From Chloroflexia bacterium (GTDB taxonomy: Bacteria > Chloroflexota > Chloroflexia > QHBQ01 > JADMIH01): 8,446 bases of DNA. The DNA lies in NCBI GenBank assembly GCA_025927935.1, contig JAICKM010000278.1, forward strand, positions 1 to 8,446, given 5' to 3'. The notes beneath the pieces are model-generated. The model made no database searches and had not been told where the DNA came from. It saw only the letters and a program-made list of their open reading frames with translations. The translations under genes and the position numbers were made by a program. This document shows positions 1-4,572 of the stretch, in pieces (positions within the stretch are counted from its first letter, which is position 1; each line of letters starts with the position of its first letter).

Positions 1-722
1 AGCACGCGGGCCATGCGCACCGGCCCGGTCGAGCAATTCGCACCTACGACGTCGGCCCCGGCGTCTTCCAGGGCGCGCAGCACCTCGGCAGGCGTGTTCC
101 CCGCCTGGGTGCGCCCGTCTTCCTCAAAGCTCATCTGCGCCACCACGGGCAGATCGCATGACTCCCGCGCCGCACGGAGGGCGATCAGCATTTCGCGCAG
201 ATCTTTAAAGGTCTCCAGGATGAGCAAATCGACGCCGCCTGCCAGCAAGCCCTCGATCTGCTCGCGGAAAATATCGCGGGCCTCCGTGGCGGCGATGCGC
301 CCCAGCGGCTGGATCGGGCGGCCCAGCGGCCCCACCGATCCGGCCACAAACACGGGCCGCCCCACGATCTCGCGCGCATTGCCGGCCAGTTTTGCGCCGC
401 GGAAATTGATCTGCTCCACCTTATCGCCCAGGTCATAGGTGCTCAGCTTGAAGCGATTGGCCCCGTAGGTGTTGGTCTCGATGATTTCCGCCCCGGCTTC
501 CATGTACGCCTGGTGGATGTCGAGCACCAGTTTGGGCTGCCTGAGATTGCACTCATCGAAGCAATAGTTGGCCGGGACGCCCTTGCTGTAGAGCATAGTG
601 CCCATGGCGCCGTCGCCCACGATGACGCCGGGCCGGCGCAAGCGTTCGAGGAAGGGGCTGCGCGCCTGGGGCGCGGGCGCGGAAGGGACCAATTCACCAA
701 GCTCGGATTCAGATGCTGCCAT
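1..722 (-). CDS. Homocysteine S-methyltransferase domain protein, 3' end outside window (possibly fused to methylenetetrahydrofolate reductase)
   Basis: The visible 240 codons encode the N-terminal part of a homocysteine S-methyltransferase barrel, which transfers a methyl group to homocysteine to make methionine. Family signs are DGAMGTMLY (residues 37-45), the IIETNTYGANR segment (80-90), GSVGPLG (128-134), LILETF (167-172) and GANCSTGP (227-234). Cys230 is the expected first of three zinc-binding cysteines; the later Cys-Cys pair lies beyond the window. The first 20 or so residues are a Pro/Ala-rich extension before the barrel. The ATG at 722 is preceded by AGGAG at 729-733, six bases away, and no other in-frame start fits better. 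Because the 3' part is missing, I cannot tell a single-domain enzyme from the homocysteine methyltransferase-MTHFR fusion (YitJ type) or from MetH. The fusion is my preference, by the resemblance of the N-terminus. Transcription probably starts from the promoter at 763-791. Confidence 0.93.
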   Translation of the reverse strand, partial: MAASESELGELVPSAPAPQARSPFLERLRRPGVIVGDGAMGTMLYSKGVPANYCFDECNLRQPKLVLDIHQAYMEAGAEIIETNTYGANRFKLSTYDLGDKVEQINFRGAKLAGNAREIVGRPVFVAGSVGPLGRPIQPLGRIAATEARDIFREQIEGLLAGGVDLLILETFKDLREMLIALRAARESCDLPVVAQMSFEEDGRTQAGNTPAEVLRALEDAGADVVGANCSTGPVRMARV

Positions 723-762
723 AGATATCTCCTGTGTAACCTGCCGAAAGTGCGCAACGCTA

Positions 763-791
763 ATTATACCGGAGGAGCCGGAGCACGGCAA
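763..791 (-). promoter_or_regulatory. Sigma-70-type promoter of the homocysteine methyltransferase gene
   Basis: On the minus strand TTGCCG (791-786) and a perfect TATAAT (768-763) are separated by 17 bases. The predicted transcript start is near 756, leaving a leader of about 35 nt before the ATG at 722. That is too short for a SAM-type riboswitch, so any control by methionine would have to act at the promoter. Confidence 0.7.
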
Positions 792-815
792 CCGATCCGC
801 AGCACAGGGCGTTGC

Positions 816-864
816 GGTTATCCACTGTCGTGGTGGATAACCTGGTGCATAAAGTTGTGGATAA
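816..864. promoter_or_regulatory. Cluster of three DnaA-box-like sites, two forming a perfect inverted repeat
   Basis: GGTTATCCAC (816-825) and GTGGATAACC (833-842) are perfect 10-base inverted arms around a 7-base spacer. A third site, TGTGGATAA (856-864), reads TTATCCACA on the minus strand, which is exactly the consensus high-affinity DnaA box. The 8-mer TTATCCAC therefore occurs three times in 47 bases, once forward and twice reverse. The cluster lies between the methyltransferase promoter (upstream edge 791) and the small RNA promoter (upstream edge 871), with the third box only 6 bases from the latter's -35. Binding by DnaA is inferred from the consensus. An unknown dimeric regulator recognising the inverted repeat is the alternative. 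Confidence 0.6.
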
Positions 865-870
865 AAGGGA

Positions 871-899
871 TTGACGGCACCGGACGGCGGTGCTATGAT
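871..899 (+). promoter_or_regulatory. Strong sigma-70-type promoter driving the small RNA candidate
   Basis: TTGACG (871-876), a 17-base spacer and TATGAT (894-899) match the vegetative promoter consensus closely. TGC directly before the -10 (891-893) adds an extended -10 element. The predicted start is at about 905-907. No protein gene lies downstream on this strand before the terminator at 948-990, so the promoter appears to serve a short RNA. Confidence 0.75.
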
Positions 900-905
900 A
901 AAGGT

Positions 906-990
906 GCTTCAGTAAATGTGTTCTTCGGAACTATATATTGGGGTAAGGAAGCCGGAGGATCCGCAAGGATTGTCCGGCTTCTGTCTTTTT
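906..990 (+). ncRNA. Candidate small RNA of about 85 nt, unrecognised family
   Basis: This segment runs from the predicted transcript start to the end of the T-run of an intrinsic terminator. It contains a 4-bp hairpin closed by a UUCG tetraloop, GTTC-TTCG-GAAC (920-931), and then an A/U- and G-rich stretch with no obvious pairing (932-947). A long terminator hairpin (948-981) with a GCAA tetraloop follows. The order hairpin, exposed segment, terminator is typical of trans-acting bacterial small RNAs. GCTTC at 906-910 could pair with GAAGC at 948-952 and compete with the terminator stem, so an attenuator is another possibility, although there is no plus-strand gene beyond it to control. A 54-codon reading frame (916-1080) crosses the terminator, lacks a good ribosome binding site and is not supported. 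I do not recognise this RNA as 6S, tmRNA, RNase P or SRP RNA. Confidence 0.6.
948..990 (+). terminator. Intrinsic terminator of the small RNA
   Basis: GAAGCCGGA (948-956) pairs perfectly with TCCGGCTTC (973-981). Inside, ATCC-GCAA-GGAT (959-970) adds four pairs closed by a GNRA tetraloop, separated from the outer stem by a 2x2 internal loop. TGTCTTTTT follows (982-990). This is one of the two best terminators in the window. Confidence 0.85.
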
Positions 991-1011
991 CCGGCTAGCG
1001 CGGGTAGCCGG
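991..1011. repeat. Short inverted repeat just after the small RNA terminator
   Basis: CCGGCTA (991-997) and TAGCCGG (1005-1011) form a 7-bp stem with a 7-base loop, followed on the plus strand by GGTTTT. It could act as a back-up terminator for plus-strand transcription, but the T-run is short and begins after a G. Confidence 0.4.
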
Positions 1012-1021
1012 GTTTTGCCGG

Positions 1022-1057
1022 GTAGGGGCGGCAGGCCGGTTGGAAACCGGCCCCTAC
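1022..1057. repeat. Palindromic intergenic repeat, copy 1
   Basis: The outer arms GTAGGGGC (1022-1029) and GCCCCTAC (1050-1057) are inverted. An inner stem GGCCGGTT (1034-1041) / AACCGGCC (1045-1052) overlaps the right arm, so the two foldings exclude each other in part. The 20-base core from 1034 to 1053 recurs exactly at 1112-1131. Such short foldback repeats are often dispersed through bacterial intergenic regions, which would need genome-wide data to confirm here. Confidence 0.75.
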
Positions 1058-1106
1058 ATCAGGGCAGCAGACCCGTTTGACACCGCTCGCACCGATTAGG
1101 TCAGTT

Positions 1107-1131
1107 GTAGGGGCCGGTTGGAAACCGGCCC
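1107..1131. repeat. Palindromic intergenic repeat, copy 2; possible 3' end of the deacetylase transcript
   Basis: GGGCCGGTT (1111-1119) and AACCGGCCC (1123-1131) form a perfect 9-bp stem with a 3-base loop, preceded by GTAG as in copy 1. It lies 25 bases beyond the stop of the minus-strand deacetylase gene, so as RNA it would form a stable hairpin at that transcript's 3' end. No T-run follows on the minus strand, so it would more likely stabilise the end than terminate intrinsically. Confidence 0.7.
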
Positions 1132-1156
1132 GTGCCATGGATGCCGCTGCCGGCTG

Positions 1157-1966
1157 CTATCGTAGATACCCGGCGAACCGGGCCAGGGAGTCGGTCCCCT
1201 GCACGGTGATGCGCGGCCAGTTGTAGCGGCTGCTGAAGGTCAGGCTGCTGCCAGCCCACACGCCGAGCGCGCCGTTATAGCCGCTGGTGCGCGTCAGGGC
1301 CTGGAGCGCCGCTGTCGAGTGGCCGTTGGGGTAGGCCAGGTACTGCACCGGCTGCCCTAGCTTGTCTTCCAATTCCGCCTTGCTACGCGCGATCTCCGTG
1401 GCCGCCTGGTCGGGGCCCACCCGCGTCAGGTCGATATGCCCCACCGTATGCGAACCCACGAACAATAGCCCCGACCCGACCATTTCGCGCAGTTGCGCCC
1501 AGGTGACATAGCCCAGACGGCCAGGGTAGTTGCTGGGGATAAAGGCCATGGCCGGGAAGGCGTGGCGCTTCAGCACGGGGTACGCGGCGGTGTACAGGTC
1601 GGCGTAGCCGTCGTCGAAGGTCAGGATCACCGGCCTGGCGGGCAGGTAGCTGGCGTTCTCCAGGCTCAGCCGCGCCCGTTCCAGAGTGGTGGGATGATAG
1701 CCGTGCGCGACCAGCCAATCCATCTGCCGGGCGAACTCCGCTGGCGGCACGGATAACTGCTGTCCGGCGACATCGCGCGGGTCGGGATTGGCGCGGATGT
1801 AATGATAGAGCAAGATGGGCACCTGCAGCCGCATCTCGGCGAGCCGGGGCGCCGGGCCGGCCTGGACCGGCATGGTCAGGATAACTACCAACAACGCAAC
1901 GGCGGCCAGCGCGAGCACCGCCCGCGTCCCCTGACGGGCGTGCGCCCGCCCTTTCCTCTGTAGCAA
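1157..1966 (-). CDS. Membrane-anchored or secreted polysaccharide deacetylase (NodB / carbohydrate esterase 4 family)
   Basis: This 269-residue protein has a basic N-terminus and one hydrophobic segment (about residues 16-36), either a signal peptide or a membrane anchor, and then a NodB-type deacetylase domain facing the outside. The family removes acetyl groups from N-acetylated glycans such as peptidoglycan or exopolysaccharide; the substrate cannot be read from the sequence. Visible motifs are PILLYHYI (50-57), TFDDGY (116-121) with catalytic Asp118 and metal-binding Asp119, SHTVGH (172-177) with metal ligands His173 and His177, and AYPNG (211-215). The start is TTG at 1966, supported by GGAGG (1974-1978) seven bases upstream; no in-frame ATG precedes the catalytic region at a plausible place. 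It is probably a single-gene unit with its own promoter near 2016, ending at the foldback repeat at 1107-1131. Confidence 0.92.
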   Translation of the reverse strand: MLQRKGRAHARQGTRAVLALAAVALLVVILTMPVQAGPAPRLAEMRLQVPILLYHYIRANPDPRDVAGQQLSVPPAEFARQMDWLVAHGYHPTTLERARLSLENASYLPARPVILTFDDGYADLYTAAYPVLKRHAFPAMAFIPSNYPGRLGYVTWAQLREMVGSGLLFVGSHTVGHIDLTRVGPDQAATEIARSKAELEDKLGQPVQYLAYPNGHSTAALQALTRTSGYNGALGVWAGSSLTFSSRYNWPRITVQGTDSLARFAGYLR

Positions 1967-2015
1967 CGCGGATCCTCCACGTAAGATATGTTGCGCCCTA
2001 CCATGTGCGGCGCCT

Positions 2016-2024
2016 AGTATAGCA
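2016..2024 (-). promoter_or_regulatory. Extended -10 promoter of the deacetylase gene
   Basis: On the minus strand TATACT (2021-2016) is preceded by TGC (2024-2022), an extended -10 element, about 50 bases before the TTG start. The position where a -35 would lie (2044-2039, GCACAC) does not match the consensus. The promoter may therefore rely on the extended -10 or on an activator. Confidence 0.5.
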
Positions 2025-2037
2025 CAGTTCGCTGCCC

Positions 2038-2062
2038 GGTGTGCTAGGCTCTATGGCACACC
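2038..2062. promoter_or_regulatory. Inverted repeat over the deacetylase -35 region, possible operator
   Basis: GGTGTGC (2038-2044) and GCACACC (2056-2062) are perfect 7-base inverted arms with an 11-base spacer. The proximal arm covers the place where the -35 of the promoter at 2016-2024 would be, as expected for a dimeric repressor or class II activator site. A weaker TGTGC/GCACA pair lies at 2004-2008 and 2022-2026, partly accounted for by the extended -10 itself. The regulator is unknown. Confidence 0.35.
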
Positions 2063-2069
2063 AAGATCC

Positions 2070-2103
2070 CCCGGCTGCGCTGGAGGGCTGATGATCAGCC
2101 GGG
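2070..2103. repeat. Nested inverted repeats between the ABC exporter and the deacetylase gene
   Basis: CCCGGCTG (2070-2077) and CAGCCGGG (2096-2103) form an 8-bp stem. A competing odd palindrome, GGCTGAT-G-ATCAGCC (2086-2100), shares the right arm. There is no T-run on either strand, so this is a weak terminator candidate or a protein binding site. Confidence 0.4.
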
Positions 2104-2187
2104 ATGTTTCGCGCCTAAGGCAGTTGGGCCGTGCGGTTCTGCTCCCGGTGACGGCCGGAGATGGGCAAATTATCGCCGAGGTGGATG

Positions 2188-2210
2188 CGCCGCGCCGTAG
2201 CGGCGCGGCG
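2188..2210 (-). terminator. Strong GC hairpin downstream of the ABC exporter, possible terminator
   Basis: CGCCGCGCCG (2188-2197) and CGGCGCGGCG (2201-2210) form a perfect 10-bp stem around a 3-base loop, 50 bases past the exporter stop. No T-run follows in the minus direction, so it is either a non-canonical terminator or a 3'-end stabiliser. I see nothing else convincing in the 294 bases from 1967 to 2260 beyond the sites listed. Confidence 0.4.
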
Positions 2211-2260
2211 GCGTGTTGAGCCTGATCGGGTGAACCAGTCAGTTGCAGAAGTTGGCGACC

Positions 2261-4156
2261 TTACGCCACGGGTGCGGGGGTTTCGTCCACCGGGCGGCCC
2301 AACTCGCGGCCCATCAGCAACTCCAGGTCCGGGGGCGGGGCGCCGTCCTCGCCCTGGTCGAGCGCGGCGGCGGCCTGGTAGCCGGTGTAGAGCCGGTGAT
2401 AGAGTCCTTCGCGGGCCAGCAGTTCGGCGTGCGTGCCTTGCTCCACGATGCGCCCCTGGTCGAGGACCACGATGCGGTCGGCTTTCTCCACCGTGGACAG
2501 GCGGTGGGCGATGATCACCACAGTGCGGTTCTTCATCAGCCGCTCCAGGGCGTTCTTGATCAGGGCTTCGCTCTCGTTGTCCAGCGACGACGTCGCCTCG
2601 TCGAGGATGAGGATGCGCGGGTTGCGCAGCAGGGCGCGAGCGATGGCGACCCGCTGGCGCTGCCCGCCAGACAGTTTCACGCCGCGCTCGCCGATGACGG
2701 TGTCGTAGCCGTCGGGCAGTTCGGCGATCAGGCCGGCCAGGTTGGCGGCGCGGGCTGCCGCCTGCACTTCGGCCAGCGGCGCCCCCAGCTTACCATAGCT
2801 GATGTTGTCGCGCAGGGTGCCGCCGAACAGCAGCGGGTCTTGCGGCACCACGCCGATATGCGAACGCAGGTCGCGCAGCTTCACGCCGCGCACATCATGG
2901 CCGTCCACCAGGATGCGCCCGCTCTGCACATCGTAGAAGCGCGGGATCAGGCTGGCGAGGGTAGTCTTGCCCGCGCCGCTCGGCCCGACCAGCGCGATCA
3001 CCTGGCCCGGCTGGATCTCCAGCGAAATATCATGCAGGACATTGGTTCCGCCGGAATAATGGAAAGTGGCGTGCTCGAAGCGGACCGCCCCGGCGACCAC
3101 TGGCAGCGGCACGGCATCGGGCGCCTCGACCACCTCCACACGTGTATCCAGCAACTCAAAAACCCGCGCCGCCGCGCCCCCTGATGCGCGTAACTGGGCG
3201 TAAGTGGAGGCCAGGCCGCCCAGCGGGCCGGAGACCATGACGACGAACAGCAGCAGCGAGACCAGTTGCCCGGTGGTGAGTTGCCCGGAGACGACTTCGG
3301 TGCCGCCAAACCACAAGATGGCGATCATGACTCCGAAGCCCATCATGGTCATAATCGGGCCGAAGGCCGCGCCCAGGCGAATGCGGCGCACAGCGATCTC
3401 GAAGGTCTTCTCGATGGCCTGCCCGTAGCGCTCGGACTCGTAGTCTTCGCGGTTAAAGGCTTTGACGACCCGCGGCGCCGACAGCGTCTCTTCGAGCACC
3501 GTAGTCGCTTCGCCCAGGGCTTCCTGCGACTGCTTGGACGTGGTTTCCAGCCGCTTGCCGAGGACCCGCCCAATCAGGATCAGCGGGGGGACGAGCACGA
3601 GGATGAGCAGGAGCAGCCGCCAGTCAAATATAGCGATGAAGAAGAGGCCGCCGATCAGCGTAATCACCTGCTGGACGGCGCCGAACAGGTTGGTCGTTAG
3701 GCCGGCTTGCACCACGCTCACGTCGTTCGCCAGGCGTGAGGTGAGTTCGCCCACGCGCTGGTTCTCATAGAAGGTGAGCGAGAGGCTTTGCAGGTGGGTG
3801 AACACGCGCCGCCGCAAGTCGGCCACCAGGCGCTCGCCCACATAGGCCAGCGAATATGACTGGCCGAAGTTCAGCGCCGCGCTGATCACCGAGACGGTGA
3901 CCAGCAGCATAATGCTTTGCCCCAGCGCATCCAGCCGCCGCGGCCCGGTGATGCCGTCGACCAGTTGCTGCACCGTGAGCGGGATCGCCAGGGTGATGAA
4001 GCTGTTCAGCACCAGCATGACGCCGCCCAGCGTCAGGCGGGGCCAGTAGGGGAAGGCCAGGGCCAGCAGCCGTGACAGCGGCGCGCCGCCGCTGGGCGGC
4101 TCTTGCTTCGTGGTCGTTGCCATCCGGGTCTGGGCCGGGCTTGTTGCCTGCGCCAA
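2261..4156 (-). CDS. ABC transporter half-exporter: fused permease and ATPase (MsbA/BmrA-like)
   Basis: This 631-residue protein joins an exporter-type transmembrane domain (about residues 27-325, six helices expected) to one ATPase domain (about 355-595), and would work as a homodimer in the inner membrane. ATPase motifs are complete: A-loop Tyr367, Walker A GPSGAGKTT (391-399), Q-loop Gln439 in VPQDPLLF, signature LSGGQ (495-499), Walker B ILILDE (515-520) with catalytic Glu520, D-loop SSLD (523-526) and switch His551. Such proteins export lipids, drugs or peptides; the substrate cannot be inferred. There is no protease or toxin domain. A Pro/Asp-rich tail of about 35 residues follows the ATPase domain. 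The start is TTG at 4156 because AAGGA lies seven bases upstream; the in-frame ATG at codon 12 (4123) has no ribosome binding site. The gene diverges from the pnt operon, and its own promoter is not clear. Confidence 0.95.
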   Translation of the reverse strand: MAQATSPAQTRMATTTKQEPPSGGAPLSRLLALAFPYWPRLTLGGVMLVLNSFITLAIPLTVQQLVDGITGPRRLDALGQSIMLLVTVSVISAALNFGQSYSLAYVGERLVADLRRRVFTHLQSLSLTFYENQRVGELTSRLANDVSVVQAGLTTNLFGAVQQVITLIGGLFFIAIFDWRLLLLILVLVPPLILIGRVLGKRLETTSKQSQEALGEATTVLEETLSAPRVVKAFNREDYESERYGQAIEKTFEIAVRRIRLGAAFGPIMTMMGFGVMIAILWFGGTEVVSGQLTTGQLVSLLLFVVMVSGPLGGLASTYAQLRASGGAAARVFELLDTRVEVVEAPDAVPLPVVAGAVRFEHATFHYSGGTNVLHDISLEIQPGQVIALVGPSGAGKTTLASLIPRFYDVQSGRILVDGHDVRGVKLRDLRSHIGVVPQDPLLFGGTLRDNISYGKLGAPLAEVQAAARAANLAGLIAELPDGYDTVIGERGVKLSGGQRQRVAIARALLRNPRILILDEATSSLDNESEALIKNALERLMKNRTVVIIAHRLSTVEKADRIVVLDQGRIVEQGTHAELLAREGLYHRLYTGYQAAAALDQGEDGAPPPDLELLMGRELGRPVDETPAPVA

Positions 4157-4302
4157 ATCTCAATCCTTCCCACCGGGGCCATCGCCCCACACTGCGCGGG
4201 CCGGACATCCGCCCGGCCCACCGTTACTGACTCCGCACTTACTACGCACATAGAACGAAAAGGTTCCAGGAAGCTTACGGTTTTCGCCGGCCGGTGGTTC
4301 TC

Positions 4303-4331
4303 TTGACAGCATAGGTGCCGTGTGCTAGAGT
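4303..4331 (+). promoter_or_regulatory. Strong sigma-70-type promoter of the pnt operon
   Basis: A perfect TTGACA (4303-4308), a 17-base spacer and TAGAGT (4326-4331) are present, with TGC immediately before the -10. The predicted start near 4338 leaves a leader of about 230 nt before pntAA. A second TATACT (4466-4471) lies inside that leader but has no -35 at a proper distance. Confidence 0.7.
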
Positions 4332-4337
4332 TGGCTC

Positions 4338-4536
4338 CAATTCGGGACCCTTGCTCCTGGATTCCACCGGGCTGCCCAACCGCGGCCGCGGCGTGCGCAG
4401 GATAGCGTGGCTGGATTGTCACCATTTGTCTACGGACGTTCACTCTTCCGGCTATCAGGATCGCGTATACTGGATGCTGGGCCGAAGAGCGCCAATCACT
4501 TGGTTCTCCTGAAGGTACTACGCTGGAGGTAGCGAC
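4338..4536 (+). promoter_or_regulatory. Long 5' leader of the pnt operon
   Basis: About 200 nt of predicted untranslated RNA precede the leader ORF. It contains a 12-base perfect palindrome CCGCGGCCGCGG (4380-4391). At the end, a small stem CGCT/AGCG (4521-4524 / 4531-4534) displays the leader ORF's GGAGG in its loop, and CTCC at 4506-4509 could pair with that GGAG. I recognise no known riboswitch class. The rest of the 412-base divergent region (4157-4302) shows only a 7-bp hairpin, GGGCCGG/CCGGCCC (4198-4204 / 4213-4219), in the likely ABC exporter leader. Confidence 0.45.
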
Positions 4537-4572
4537 ATGCTTCATCATTCCAAAGGTGGGCAGGGCTTATGA
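4537..4572 (+). CDS. 11-codon leader peptide overlapping the pntAA start
   Basis: ATG at 4537 follows an excellent ribosome binding site, TGGAGGT, with GGAGG at 4525-4529, seven bases away. The frame reads MLHHSKGGQGL and stops at TGA 4570-4572. That stop overlaps the pntAA ATG (4569-4571) as ATGA, the usual geometry for translational coupling. The pntAA start itself has only a weak GGTGGG/AGGG stretch upstream, so ribosomes finishing the short ORF may re-initiate on pntAA. The reading frame differs from that of pntAA, so this is not a longer PntAA N-terminus. A function of the peptide itself (for example, sensing) is not evident. Chance occurrence is possible, but the ribosome binding site and exact overlap argue for a role. 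Confidence 0.5.
   Translation: MLHHSKGGQGL

Noticed and set aside
723..762. SAM riboswitch upstream of the methyltransferase gene
   Set aside because: The predicted leader is only about 35 nt and shows no riboswitch-like helices.
816..864. Chromosomal replication origin
   Set aside because: Only three DnaA-like boxes, no extended AT-rich unwinding region, and no dnaA, dnaN, gidA or parA genes nearby.
954..964. The 11-mer GGAGGATCCGC in the small RNA is also the ribosome binding site region of the deacetylase mRNA (minus strand, 1978-1968)
   Set aside because: The match is in the same sense, so it is identity and not complementarity. Only the palindromic GGATCC core could pair, which is too little to claim a target.
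916..1080. 54-codon ORF beginning inside the small RNA
   Set aside because: It runs through a strong terminator and a palindromic repeat, has only a weak AAAGG about 11 bases upstream, and gives no recognisable protein.
2243..3184. 313-codon plus-strand frame over the ABC exporter
   Set aside because: Antisense shadow of the ATPase domain, whose motifs are complete on the minus strand.
4141..4154. 14-base direct repeat TTGTTGCCTGCGCC, also at 7621-7634
   Set aside because: One copy encodes the first codons of the ABC exporter and the other lies after the pnt terminator. There are no matching flanks and no sign of an element, so chance is likely.
4380..4391. 12-base perfect palindrome CCGCGGCCGCGG as an operator
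   Set aside because: All-GC palindromes of this length arise easily in GC-rich DNA, and it is placed about 50 bases downstream of the predicted promoter. It is mentioned only as part of the leader.
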